This document shows positions 11,990 to 23,564 of a DNA stretch of 64,000 bases, in pieces. The notes beneath the pieces were generated by a model. It ran no database searches. It saw nothing but the letters and a program-made list of their open reading frames with translations, and was not told the DNA's origin. The position numbers and the translations under genes are program-made. How positions within the stretch are numbered: the stretch's first letter is position 1; the number at the start of each line of letters is the position of its first letter. The stretch comes from Strongylocentrotus droebachiensis (taxonomy: Eukaryota > Echinodermata > Echinoidea > Camarodonta > Strongylocentrotidae), in NCBI GenBank assembly GCA_035222895.1, contig JAVYIG010005337.1, positions 62,001 to 126,000 on the forward strand, written 5' to 3'.

Positions 11990-12554
11990 CTTGAGTGTAA
12001 ACAACACATTGATTCAATGAGTGAAACACATGAGGATATTGCATATTTTGTAGGGGAGTTTTATACATTGAGGTGCATTTTCACCACGCAGAATAACAAT
12101 GGGCGATCAGCGGGCCATGTCACACATGGCTAAAAGGACAATATTCTATTTAAATAATTAAACATATTTCCCACATGCCTATAACAATGAAACTACACAG
12201 AATTGTAGTTAAAGGTATGCTTGAAATATATGTGAAATAACAAATTAAAAATATTGTTTAGTTTTTTTAAATAAATTTAAAAAAAAAGCTATTTCTACCA
12301 ACTGAATGCTGTTGTGTGTGTGTGTGTATGTGTTCGCGGGGCAGACTGTGTGCACAGGCAGTATGATCACCCTACTAGTACTTACTAGCTCTATAGCTCT
12401 TCAGTCGATTCGACAACTAATAGTCTTTATTTCCCCACTTAAACACATTTTCAAGCCCCCCATTTTTTAGGGAAGTTCTAAATTAGTATTATCTTTCAAA
12501 TGCCGTTGGAATTTTAACCTTTTCATTTTGCATGGCCTGCAAATGGGACATAGT
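11990..12554. other. Intergenic stretch, no gene seen
   Basis: Contains a short (TG)n run at about 12312-12330 and AT-rich sequence. No coding evidence. Confidence 0.4.
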
Positions 12555-12770
12555 ACCTTTAAAGAGGCTATGGATACCTTTTGCAGTCAACAACAAATTC
12601 TGTTGAACTTTGCAGGAATTATGAATATGTCATGTATGTTCTATCTGTGAAATTTAAACATTAGCAGTGTCCTAATATTCAAATTATGCAAGGAAAACCG
12701 TTTACTTGCTAGACTTTACTGTCAGACACCATTGAGTGACTGACTGGCCTTTTTTCTTTGTACGTAATAA
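12555..12770. mobile_element. Dispersed repeat, family F
   Basis: Second copy: AGCAGTGTCCTAATATTCAA ... GTCAGACACCATTGAGTGAC, in the same orientation as 7898-8125. Confidence 0.85.
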
Positions 12771-13161
12771 CAAATTCCTCTGTAGGGCCATACATTATGG
12801 TTCAAGGCATGTCCACATAGAGGATTTTGTTATGTTAGGGGTCGGGGCAAAATGCAATGAATTATTGATAATTTATTGCATTTTCTTTGTTTTTTGTATT
12901 TTTGGGGGCGGTGATGTACCCTATAGCCCCCGCTGCGTACAGTCCCCTAGTTGATTACCATAGTAACATACAAATGCTTGATTACCATAGTAACATACAG
13001 CGGCTTTAGCAGTCACGCGAAACAAACACTCACAAATTATTATTCAATAAAATTTGAGAACGTATACTATTAGGAATAAATCGTTGTCAAAATCATTCCA
13101 TAAATTGGGGTAAAAAATAGTTATTCCACCTTTATGACCAACAGTGAATATCTCATCTCTC

Positions 13162-13412
13162 GTTATTGTCCCTCATTTGGTATTCAAAGAAGTTGCAAAA
13201 ATTTCATTTGAATTTATATGGAGGGGGAAATGTAGAATTAAACGGCCAATATTGTATCAGTATTATGACTTTGGAGGATTAAGAAAAATTAATTTTGAAA
13301 TGTCCGCATAATGTGGATAAAATGTCTTTTGTTTGGAGAGAAAAATTTGGGATGGAAATTGTTTTTGATTATTGCTTACAGTTTGTGGGTGGTAGATTTA
13401 TTTTTTATGTGA
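13162..13412 (+). pseudogene. L1/Tx1-type LINE reverse transcriptase relic
   Basis: One frame reads VFKEVAKISFEFIWRGKCRI, then KRPILYQYYDFGGLRKINF, and stops at 13309-13311. A second frame resumes with MWIKCLLFGEKNLGWKLF. FIW-G-K...K...D-GGL...N then W-IK-L....WK is the pattern at the C-terminal side of the reverse transcriptase in L1-like non-LTR elements. The frameshift and stops mean it is dead. Confidence 0.7.
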
Positions 13413-13484
13413 TATGATATAAAAAGATTAAAATCGTTGTAGATAATCCACCGTACTGTATGAAAATGTTGCAAGCATGCCACA

Positions 13485-13670
13485 AAACATATAATTTAAA
13501 GCCCATCTTTACTAGTTTACAGGAGGGATTAGACTACCCTGCAAGGTCACTGACAGGTGGTTATCTCATAAAATCAACTCTCACTTAACATAAGAAAAAG
13601 AGGATAATGGGGACCGATTAGGCATTGTTTGCTTTATAGAGGGCGCAAGTAGCTGTAAGTACCGGTAGTG
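13485..13670. mobile_element. SINE 3'-part fragment
   Basis: Matches 38178-38355: ACTAGTTTACAGGAGGGATT, CTGCAAGGTCACTGACA, GTGGTTATCTCAT and AACATAAGAAAAAG follow in the same order. The tRNA-like head is missing. Confidence 0.75.
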
Positions 13671-14206
13671 TAGTGGGGATTTAAAATATTTGGATGGTTA
13701 TATGGATCCAATTATTTTAATCATCGGAATATATGTATAAATGGAAAAACTATATGTTTGATAGATACTTGTTTGAAAGAGGGATTGTTTAATTGAATCA
13801 CTTGATTGAGAAAACGATAACACAGAAAACGTTTTGAAATGCATAATAAGTACTTGCAATTGTATTTCATTTGTAGATTATAGACATGATCTGAATTACA
13901 ATTCAGCATTAAGTCACTGCCATAGGTCAAAACCGTTGCACTTTAAAAGAAACCTTGATTTATTTGATGTATTATCTGTGTGTATTTTATTTTAAACAAA
14001 CATGTTCGGTAATAAACTGATTTGAAGAAATCTCAAATGTTATGAATAAATAAATTATTACTATAGTATAAAGCGCGAATACGTCATCAGTTTTTCATAC
14101 ATAAAAAACTATAATTAATATAAGTATAATATCTGCTAAAATACTGAGTTCATGCCGAATTATCACGAAAGCAATATTAATGATGGATCATGGACTTCAG
14201 CTTAAC
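13671..14206. other. AT-rich stretch, possible LINE tail
   Basis: No coding frame. AATAAACTGATTTGAAGAAA and ATGAATAAATAAATTATT near 14010-14060 resemble LINE 3' tails elsewhere in the window (22440, 48165), but this is weak. Confidence 0.3.
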
Positions 14207-14211
14207 TTTTT

Positions 14212-15153
14212 TTTTTATTTATGTGACTTCAGCTTAACTTTATACATCGAAGCACCGCTAGTAAACATTGGCCCGAGTGACGTAATACATGTCTGTAAAA
14301 TTTCACTTGTTCGGGGCAAAGTGGATGGGGCAAAGTGGAATGTGGAAATTATCGGAAGTGAATTTAGGGGCTCTTATCTGAAGTGAAAAGGAGTAACCGT
14401 TCTTGTACCTGAAAAGGGGCACTTTACTATAGAGATTAAAAATGTCGCTATAGCTACTTATGAGAATAGAAAATGGACACTATAATTGCAAAGGGAAAAG
14501 GGACACTTATCAGAGATAAAAAGGGGAGGGGGCACTCTTACACATTAATAGGGGCACTTTTCAAGGTAAAAGTGGCACTTTTGGGGGCATCGTTGAAAAG
14601 TGGGGGGGGGGCACTGATGTAGGACATATACAAATGAATTTTTAACTCTTTGATCGAGGTATACCCCTGTGTAAGGTTTTTTTTTTTATTTATGTGACTT
14701 CAGCTTAACTTTATACATCGAAGCACCGCTAGTAAACATTGGCCCGAGTGACGTAATACATGTCTGTAAAATTTCACTTGTTCGGGGCAAAGTGGATGGG
14801 GCAAAGTGGAATGTGGAAATTATCGGAAGTGAATTTAGGGGGCTCTTATCTGAAGTGAAAAGGAGTAACCGTTCTTGTACCTGAAAAGGGGCACTTTACT
14901 ATAGAGATTAAAAATGTCGCTATAGCTACTTATGAGAATAGAAAATGGACACTATAATTGCAAAGGGAAAAGGGACACTTATCAGAGATAAAAAGGGGAG
15001 GGGGCACTCTTACACATTAATAGGGGCACTTTTCAAGGTAAAAGTGGCACTTTTGGGGGCATCGTTGAAAAGTGGGGGGGGGGGGGGCACTGATGTAGGA
15101 CATATACAAATGAATTTGTAACTCTTTGATCGAGGTATACCCCTGTGTAAGGT
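14212..15153. repeat. Tandem duplication, two copies of about 471 bp
   Basis: 14212-14682 and 14683-15153 are nearly identical, e.g. ATGTGACTTCAGCTTAACTT at 14221 and 14692. Visible differences are mainly in G-run length and single bases. Each copy contains about 200 bp of the reverse-complement AAAAGGGGCACTT minisatellite. Confidence 0.97.
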
Positions 15154-15164
15154 TCCCCTTTTTG

Positions 15165-15225
15165 TTGGTGCCCCCCCCCCCCCCCTCCTCCCCCCCCCCC
15201 CCCCCCCCCCCCCCCCGCTTTGAAA
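15165..15225. repeat. Long poly-C tract
   Basis: About 45 C in 48 bases, broken only by TCCTCC. The exact length may be an assembly estimate. Confidence 0.9.
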
Positions 15226-15528
15226 GACTCTAGCTCCGCCGCCAATAATTAACAGGCCGGGATGATCTTCGACGAAGCGATTGAGGAGAATTTGTTTTTG
15301 GGGGTCCAATATTTTTAGGAAATATTTTGCGCCGACTCAGCCAGCCGCTGAATAAGCAGGGGGGGGGGGGGGTAAGAAGCAATTTTTTTTTTTTGGTCCA
15401 ATTTTGTAGGAAATATGTTGGAAAATGTATTGAAATTATGCTTAAAAAGCTCAAATTATGCCAACATTTTGCTAAAAAAACAGCCAAATTATGCCAGGCA
15501 TAATGCCAAATGCTAAAATGGATTGTAA

Positions 15529-15596
15529 TTGGATACAACGCGGCGGGGTACAACGTTGCCAGATCTGGCATAATTTGTACCCCGCGTTGTATCCAA
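15529..15596. repeat. Short palindrome
   Basis: TTGGATACAACGCGGCGGGG pairs with CCCCGCGTTGTATCCAA at the right, with a loop of about 30 bases. Confidence 0.85.
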
Positions 15597-15599
15597 TAC

Positions 15600-15960
15600 G
15601 TTCCCTATATATGGAAGGCCATCACCGCCATAAACTTAACTAGTAACGTAACCAATAAGGAAACACTTACGTACACTTAGTATCCAATGATTTTACAGAG
15701 TAGTGCTTGCGTTACTAAACACTTACGGTAGTCAAATGATGAAAAGCTAACGTATACTCATTTTAGATATTATTTTACCTACGTAAGCTCTTTAGTTTTC
15801 ATTAACGCAACTGTCTAAGTAATTTAGTAACGTAAGTAAAACACATTACCGTTAGTTTAATGTTGACCAATCATACCCATCGTTGCATGCCATAGAAACG
15901 CACACCGATCTTTATTTCTATAGCTATAGCTAGAGCTAGCTAGAGATCGGTGATACCATG
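15600..15960. repeat. Dispersed repeat with many ACGTAAG motifs
   Basis: Contains TATGGAAGGCCATCACCGCC, whose reverse complement resembles GGCGGCGATGGCCTTCCATA at 26337, and many TTACGTA/AACGTAAG motifs like those upstream of the ARHGAP1-like gene. It is probably the same repeat family in opposite orientation. Confidence 0.6.
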
Positions 15961-16034
15961 GTGATACACTCGTGATCGCAGACATAGGCTTAGGAACCGG
16001 GGGGGGGGGGCTTGCGGGGGCGCAGCCCCCCCCC

Positions 16035-16765
16035 CCCCCAATAAAAATATTGGGGGGCTCAGATATCATTGAACCCCCAATGTTTTTGGAGGGGCTTATA
16101 GATATCATTGAGCCCCCAATTTTGTGGTGGGCTTAGATATCATTGAGTCCTTAGGGGCTCAGATACCATTGAGCCCCCAATATTTTAAGTGGGGCTCAGA
16201 TATCATTGAGCCCCCAATACTTATTGCGGGGCTCGGATATCATTAACCCCCTCCTCCCCAATCATTATATTCTAGGCATGCAACTCATGTATACCTATAA
16301 TCTACAGACTAATTACCATTCAAATATAAACATTTTATAAATATTTATTTGAGGAGGGGGGGGGGCTCAGACATCGGATCTCGCATATCATTGAGACCCC
16401 CAAATATTTTCTTGGTGGGACTCTGATATCATTGAGCACCCCCTCCCCATATTTTGTTGGGGCTCAGATATCTTTGAGCCCCTCCCCCCATATTTTGGTG
16501 GGGCTCAAATATCATCAACCCCAATTATTTTTGGTGGGGCTCGGATAACATCACGGAGCCCCCCGATATTTTTGTGGGGCTCGGATAACATCACGGAGCC
16601 CCCTGATTTTTTTGAGGGGCTCGGATATCATCGAGCCCCACCACCCCCCCCCCCCCCCCCCCCCAATATTTTGGCCGGGCTCGGTTATCATGAGCCCCCC
16701 CCCCCCCCATATTTTGTTCGGGCTCGGATAGGCTATCATTGATCCCGCCCTCCCCAAATATATTT
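16035..16765. repeat. Hairpin minisatellite GGGGCTC-GATATCATTGAGCCCC
   Basis: Two blocks (about 16035-16260 and 16355-16765) of units of about 35-55 bp. Each unit can fold GGGGCTC with GAGCCCC around AGATATCATT. Units are separated by CAATATTTT-like spacers and variable C or G runs. Confidence 0.93.
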
Positions 16766-17137
16766 GCACACTTATGTTCTGGGCTAGAAGCTTCATGCGT
16801 TTCTATAATCTACATATCGACTTAGTATTCAAATTATTATTACAACTGCGTTTATAAATATTGGGAGATTGATTGAGGGGGGCTCATAGCCTTGCTTTGC
16901 ATTGGAGTAAGATCATCACAGGCACATCTTCGTCTCCCCGGACTTCATCAAGTAAGTTTTTTTTTAATAATTCATTACCCTTTTTTGATCAGATCTGATG
17001 TAGGCGAAATGATATCGTATGATTTGTTCTTTATAGTGGTCAGAATTAAAAAAATATCATCCCATTGACCGCGATTCATTCATTGGATGTGGGTTATGAC
17101 TGTCTAACGTTACTATTGCCCAAAACTTTGTTTCCAG

Positions 17138-17331
17138 GAACACAAGAAGAAAAAACTTCTTTGGCACATTTGTCTGAGGCTGCATGTGAAAGTAGCTCCT
17201 CAAAAGAAGAAAAGTCTGAAATTTTTCGCCGCGATGACATAGACGAGGAACAAAGAGTTTATTTTCAGGTGCAAATTAAAAACGAAGGAGGATCTCAGAA
17301 TTATATTTTGTCCGATTATAGGCATGTTTGA
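17138..17331 (+). CDS. Candidate terminal exon of an unrecognised gene
   Basis: After the acceptor TTGTTTCCAG there are 64 open codons to TGA at 17329-17331, hydrophilic and rich in Glu/Ser/Lys, ending NYILSDYRHV. AATAAA follows at once (17333-17338) with a GT-rich stretch after it, giving a very short 3' UTR. A possible upstream exon ends CTTCATCAA|GTAAGT at 16951, leaving a 186-bp intron. In the frame that joins correctly that exon is open back to 16870 but has no ATG. I do not recognise the protein. It could be a real 3' exon, a lineage-specific small gene or part of a transposon. Confidence 0.35.
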
Positions 17332-17767
17332 CAATAAAAGTTTTGTTTTTCACGTTCCTGGCGTAATATTTTTTTCAAAGGTGTTAAATGTGTGTTATTT
17401 TAACACCTAGTACTTTGTTTAACTTAATGTAAATAATCTGAATATCTTACAATACAACGATTTCTTCAAGTAGGCCTACATTTATTATTTTTTTCAATTG
17501 CTTAAAAGGCTGCAAATGCTTTTTTTTTGTAGAGCTGTAGTGTGAACAGGCTACTTAATAATTCACATTTATAGATTGGTGCACCTCATTATGCTTGATC
17601 ATCCTCTCTTATCTGTCATCCTTTATTTGCTACCTATGATATTTGAATATTCATATGCAAAATAAACCCGCGAGGTTTAAAATTGTAAAAGCCCACGGCA
17701 GTTCAACACAGACAATCATGGAGTAAGGGTGCCTTCATCGAAGTGTCTCTGTAACTTTAGAACCACG
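17332..17767. other. Intergenic stretch, no gene seen
   Basis: Apart from the AATAAA at 17333-17338 nothing is supported. The GAACCACG at 17760-17767 is the left target duplication of the next element. Confidence 0.4.
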
Positions 17768-18105
17768 CAGGCGCGTAGCCAGGGGGCGGTGGGGCAGTCG
17801 CCCCCCCCCCCCCCAAAAAAAAAGGAGAGAAAGAGAAGAAAAAAAAGTGAGGAAGTAGAAAGATAAAGGGAAAAGGAGTCGAGAAAGGTACAACGAATCG
17901 TCTTCTTTCAAAGCTTCGGCGCTTCGCACGGGAGGGGGGAAACTCCCCCCTTCCTGCATCCATATCTGCATCTATATTTAAACGTCTTTGGATCCACCCC
18001 CTAGGGAGCGCGCTTTGCGCGCTCCCTAAACTTGTCTTTAAATGATTCGCACGCAAAGCGTGCTCACTACCGCCCCCCTAAAATAAAATCCTAGCTACGC
18101 GCTTG
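17768..18105. mobile_element. hAT-like non-autonomous element
   Basis: The ends are CAGGCGCGTAGCCAGGGGG and CCTAGCTACGCGCTTG (imperfect inverted repeats). Flanks GAACCACG (17760-17767) and GAACCACA (18106-18113) are an 8-bp duplication with one mismatch. Inside are a purine tract and the inverted pair around GCGCGCTTTGCGCGC (18007-18021). Confidence 0.8.
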
Positions 18106-18769
18106 GAACCACACCCTTTGCCTACCCGCTCAGGCCACTCTACATTATCAAGTCATTATATCGACTATCAAGTCATTATATCGGATCGCGCTTTGCGCTC
18201 GCATGGTTTAACTGCATATGGACGGAATTCCGAACGTGATTTAAACCTTCGACGATATATTTCTTTAATATATTTAACCCATGTTAAAATAATTATTTCA
18301 GGGATTTATTTTAAATATCAAGGGTTTAGAATGCAGTGATTTCAGGTCACTTTATAGAGAGAGAAAAAAAAAATCAGCTCGCATGATTTAATTGCCTATT
18401 GGGTATATAATTTAGACCCAAAAGGCAAAAAATATTGTGTTTCCAGATAATCACCCCCCCCCCCCCCCCTCCCTAGTGGTGGTCTAAAAATGGGGGTAGA
18501 GCAAAGAGAGAAGAAAAAGGAAGGCTTAACAAATTTGGACTGTCTAAAATGGTGACAATGGGGGGGGGGGGAATCTTCAAACGGCGGGTCAAAAACAAAT
18601 GATGGAGCCCCCCCCCCCCCCCAATCCTGAAAATCTTCCTAAGCCTATGGCAGATATGCATAATATTTATTAATAGGCCTATCCACCACGTGTTCGTCTA
18701 CAAATTTGTAATCGCTTGGCAATAATATTTGTTTTTTTAACTTACTAGTGACGAGTATACTATATGAGT
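18106..18769. other. Repeat-rich intergenic stretch
   Basis: Contains TCAAGTCATTATATCG twice in tandem (about 18149-18183) and three poly-C or poly-G runs (18452-18468, 18560-18571, 18608-18622) that look like ends of another G/C-run MITE. No gene. Confidence 0.45.
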
Positions 18770-18777
18770 CTCCTACA

Positions 18778-18957
18778 CAGGCACGTAGCCACGGGGGGGG
18801 GGGGGACACGGGGGGGGGGGACACGGGGGGGGGGGGCACGTGCCCCCCAAAAAATGTCCAGGATCGGTTGAACTTTTTTAGACTCCTTTGTTTTTACCTC
18901 GATCGATTACATGTATGTGCCCCCCCCCCCCAACATCAAACTCTGGCTACGTGCCTG
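18778..18957. mobile_element. Small hAT-like MITE, 180 bp, with perfect 8-bp target duplication
   Basis: The ends are CAGGCACGTAGCCACGG and CTCTGGCTACGTGCCTG. The flanking duplication is CTCCTACA (18770-18777 and 18958-18965). The left arm has three tandem ACACGGGGGGGGG blocks. Confidence 0.9.
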
Positions 18958-19129
18958 CTCCTACAGGCCCCGCGCAACGGCGTTGCGAGTTCTACAACAC
19001 GGACATGGGGCCTGTATCACGACTATACTGTATACTCGTGAACAAGGCCCCATTTTATGCATTTTCATGACGGACAGCACGGTAGTCGGACTTCTTACAC
19101 CGAAGTATTTAGGGGCGTTTCGAGGTTTA

Positions 19130-19740
19130 ATAGAGGGAAAGGATTAAAAAAGGAGTTAAAAGTGAGTTAAAAAGGGGGTTGAAAGGGACGTATTTTTGTA
19201 ATTGAAAATTAAAAGAGGGGGGGCAACTTGAAAAAGATATTAAAGAAGGAAAAATATTGAAATAAAAGCTAAATTTAAAGAGTGGGGGCAACTCAAATAG
19301 ACGTTTGAGTATATAAAAAAAAGGGTTGAAAGGGACTTATTTTTATATTAAAAATTAAAAGGGGGCAACCTGAAAAGATATCAAAAAATTAAAAATATTA
19401 AAATACCAGTTAAATTTAAAGAGAGGGGGAAACAAATAGATATTTGAGTGTAAATTTTACATTAACAACATTATTCAAAGGTAGGGCACAAATGAAAAAT
19501 ACACCTTATAAATAAATTTAAAAAAATAAAAAACAATGCGAATTTCAGGAAATAGAAAGGGATGTATCTGGGGGCGTATTAACATAACTATTTAAAAGGA
19601 GCTAGGGATCAAATGTAAATAGACACCGAACAAAATAAAAAACAATAACAATAAATAAAGGCCAGTATAAGTAGGATGGGGGATACAGACATTACATGAG
19701 GTAAACCCTTTCGAGCGGGGGGGGGGGTCTCCCTCCGATG
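19130..19740. repeat. A/G-rich degenerate repeat
   Basis: Phrases such as AGGGGGTTGAAAGGGACGTA and AATTAAAAGAGGGGGGGCAA recur at about 19140-19270 and 19300-19440, with a related stretch at 20730-20960. No coding frame. Confidence 0.7.
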
Positions 19741-19744
19741 GTAG

Positions 19745-19910
19745 GGAAAATTCTAGCATTTTACTCTCTGAAAATACTCTCAATTTGTAGGTACAACTTT
19801 GAACACCAACATACATGTAGCAAAATAGATGCGGCGCGGGACGGAGCTAAAAGTGTATTGGGGTGTTTCTTACATATCCTGACTTGGCCCGTCAATTCAC
19901 TTCTTTTAGT
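19745..19910. repeat. Inverted partner of 25820-25980
   Basis: GCATTTTACTCTCTGAAAAT, GTAGGTACAACTTTGA and TTGGCCCGTCAATTC match the reverse complement of 25820-25980. The two copies enclose about 6 kb of G/C-run and GA/CT repeats. Confidence 0.8.
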
Positions 19911-19949
19911 ATGTCTTGTCTCTAACGGGGGAGGGGGGCTCCCCCTCCC

Positions 19950-20600
19950 CGTTAACAAAAGAGAGGGAGAGAGAGAGAGAGAGAAGGAAAAGAAAGGAAA
20001 GGGAAAGAGGAGATAAAGGGAAAGAAAGAAGAGGAAGAAAAAAAAGTAGATCGGGGGGAGAGCCGAAAGGGCCTTGCCTCCCAGGCTGTTGCCCCCCCCC
20101 CCCCGACAACAACAAAAAAAGAGAGAGAAGGAAGGGAAAGAGAAGAGCTAAAGGGAACAAAACAGAGAAGGAAAAGAAAAGGGTGAAACGTAGGGGAGAT
20201 CAGTTGCGATTAATCCCGCCAAAAAAAATGTAGATCGGGGGGAGGGCCGAAACGCCCTTGCCCCCCTCCCAGCAAACTAAACAGAGACAGAGAAAAGGAA
20301 GGAAAGAGAAATCGAAATGGAAAGAGAAGAGAAGAGAGAGGGAAACAAGGACAAAAAGAGGAAGAAGAAAGGTAGGGGAGAATAGTTGCGATTTTTCCAG
20401 CCAACATGGTGTGGATCGGGGGACGAAATGCCCTTCCTCCCCCTACCCTCACTCAGCAAAGAGAGAGAGAGAGAGAGCGAGAGAAAGAGAGAGAGAGATA
20501 GAGAGAAAGAAAAGGAAGGGAAGGGAAAGGGAAAGAGGAGAGAAAGGCCGGGAAAGAAAATAGAGAGGAAGAAAATGGAAAAGAGGGAAAAGAAGACATT
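19950..20600 (+). repeat. Polypurine (GA) tract with three tandem units
   Basis: Three GA-rich blocks alternate with a conserved spacer: GTAGATCGGGGGGAG-GCCGAAA-GCCCTTGCC (20046, 20229, and a variant at 20410). Units are about 155-185 bp. Long open frames here are low-complexity Arg/Glu or Ser/Leu by-products. Confidence 0.88.
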
Positions 20601-20956
20601 TTAATTGAATAAAATACGTATATACATATCCTTTTGTTTAAATTTTAAGCTGTCCTCCAAATTTCCTGTGCCCCCTATCCTTGTACCCTGATTTTCCCCT
20701 CCCTCCAAGTTGACACTCCTATGTAAATTAAAGAGGGGCTTAAAAGGGGTGTTAATTAAAAATTAGGGGGGGGCACTTGAGATAACTTTTAAAAAGGGGG
20801 CAATTCAAATTGAAATTTGAGTTTAATTTGAAAATATGATATTAACATTAATTATTCAAAGGGAGGGCACAACCGAAAATAGACACGGAACAAATTTATT
20901 TAAAAACAAATTACATGAAAGGGAACGCAAAGAGAGGGCACCAAATTAAAGATATA

Positions 20957-21263
20957 GGGTGGTATTCTCATAAGTTAAGCTGGGACTAAGTCCAGACTAA
21001 ACAAGAATTTTAGTTCACACTTCTATGGAATGCTAGGTTTCATCTTCCTCCTTCAATATTCACGACAAAGATAATCTACCAAAGACTTTGTTGAAATTCA
21101 GTTCATACTCATATTATCTTTTTCTTTCCATTTCATTGCAAAATTATTTTTTTGGACACTTTTCATTGACGGATTAAAATAATATGTACAAGGGAAATGA
21201 GTTGGCAACAGGCACTCCATAAAAGTGTGGACTAACTTAGTACGCGCTACCGGAATACCACCC
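20957..21263. mobile_element. Terminal-inverted-repeat MITE, about 307 bp
   Basis: The ends are GGGTGGTATTCTCATAAGTT and CGCTACCGGAATACCACCC. Flanks are ...ATA and ATA..., consistent with a 2-3 bp duplication as in Harbinger or Tc1/mariner types. Non-coding. Confidence 0.85.
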
Positions 21264-21921
21264 ATAGACCGGTAGAGGTAAAATTGCGTTTTAAGGGTTT
21301 TGGGTGCAAAATATCCATTTAATATTGTTTAAATATTGCCTTCAGAGGTTTAGATGGCAATACTTCAACCTAAATTTGCAGTAAAGCAGATATATATGCC
21401 CAAATGTTCAATGTTGAAGTGCATTCGCGATATCTATCCAGGCCGGATCGATATGATGATTTTCCAAATATATCAATTAGTAGGCGGTTTCCCGTAAAAA
21501 TTTGCATCATCACGTATCAGTCAAAAACATATTCTTTCACATAATTGGTAATAAAAGCTTCCATTTTTATTTTTTTGAGAGGGGGGCGTTTCCAAAACTG
21601 GTCTATACCTTTAAATAGACATTTCAATTGGAAAAAAATATGTATATACATATCCTTTTTTAATAATTTTAAGCTGTCCTCCAAATTGATGCATTTCATT
21701 CCTTCCCATTACAATATTTAGTGCGCCTTTGCTAGCTAGGAAATACATTTCACTCCCTCCCTCCTCCCCCACTTGTTATTTGTTTTAAATTTCGACACCC
21801 TCCCTTAGAATGCAAAGGGTTTCATGTGCCTCCTAACCTTATACCCTGATACCCCCACCCCCAAGATGATACCCCTATGTAAATTTCGGGAAATAGAAAG
21901 GAATGTTAATATTGTCAGTTG

Positions 21922-21952
<31 letters not shown>

Positions 21953-23300
21953 GGACGGGAGCTAATTTCTCCTTGTCTTCGTCCGTGTCCTTGTGCTTGT
22001 CCCTGAACTCGTCTTGACTTTCGTTATGTGTTCAATTTTCTACTTTTATGAAAATATGCAACTACAAAATGTATTAGTTTATGGAATCTTCGATCTTCGA
22101 TACACAGTCACGTACTCCTCGACTGTGTTTTTTTTATTATGTATATGAAAGCTCATCATTTTGAGCAGTGCATGTGTTTGTTCTTTTTTAAACCTTTTTT
22201 TCCTTCCTTTTTAAATTTTTCTCGTATAATCCATCATCAATACAAGCACCGATTTCTAACGTTTTTATCAATTTCCTTTAATATACGACACAATATATAC
22301 AAACATACCATGCTTATTATGCTTGCGTTCATTACTTATCGACATTTGATATTGTAATTACAAAAAAAGTTCAATTTTTAATGGTATATTTTGAATGTCA
22401 TTTGATATTACTTGTATGTAACCATTCGATTGAGTTTTGAAATAAAAATTGATTTGAATTGAGTTGAAATTGAATTTAAGTTGGCGGCAGATGACGCTAT
22501 ACCAATTTTGTTGTGTATCAACAGATAATTGATCATTGATTAATATTCATAGTTCACAAAAGGAGGAAAATAGCTTTCAACCAACTTTTAACAATACTGT
22601 GGCGGCCCCGACCTCTATGTCAGAATCGTTCCCATTCCCAGCAAGGGAATTTAATTCTTTACAATTCTTCGTTTCTAATAAACTCTGTCAGGATTTTCGT
22701 AAGATGCCACTTTATATCAACAATTTCCGAGCAGTCAAAGAAATTAGACCTTAATTCTATTTGCAAAAGGGCGGGGCACCTACAAATAATTTTAATGTTT
22801 GTTTCTTCAAAATATATGAATCTGATGGAGGCAAGTTAAAAAAAAGACACAGGTGTTTATTGGACCATATTTAAGTTTCACGATGGTTAACTTTCATAGG
22901 CGACTATTTACAATATCAATATCGCCACTGTTACAAGTCTAATAGGCCTACTTATTAGTAATCTAACTCATATGATTTTATTTATTTTGGTTCTTATATT
23001 TATCTCAATACATGAAACTAGTAAAATTCAAGGGCAATGGTTCATTCATCAATAAACACGGACTTTGTAAAAACTATGGAAATTTCCCATTTGAGTTTAA
23101 TTCAATTACTTCTAATATGGCATCATGGGATGGGGTGGTTTAGATCCTGAAGCATGAAGTTGTGCTAGTCCGTAATCTTCTTTATTTCTCATTTATAAAC
23201 TTCAGAACCAAAAGTAAACCATCAAACTCCAAAAGGGTATATGTCTTGTGTTATGGACAGATCACAGTCATTATATTCATCAACAAATCACAAAACACAT
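21264..23300. other. AT-rich intergenic stretch, no gene seen
   Basis: Contains a repeat of ATACATATCCTTTT...AAGCTGTCCTCCAAAT at 20622-20663 and 21646-21686, a (GA)n run at 21928-21952, and a LINE-like 3' tail near 22440-22475 (AAATAAAAATTGATTTGAAT). No convincing exon. Confidence 0.45.
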
Positions 23301-23564
23301 GCAGGCACGGATCAAGGATTTTTTAGGGAGAGGGGGGGGGGGGTGGGGTTAAATCATGCGAGCCAAATATTGGTACGTAATGGTTTTCAGCAGTGGCGTA
23401 ATCATCAAAAACGTTGGGGGGGGGAGGGGAGGCAGAAAATAAAAATCCGCATCACCACCCCTTTTACCTGCAGGCCCCGCTGAACGTTTTTTTCAAAGTG
23501 CGTGGGGGAGGCTAAAGTATTTACGATTAGGTAGAACGTAGCGTAAATTGGCGAGATGACTAGG

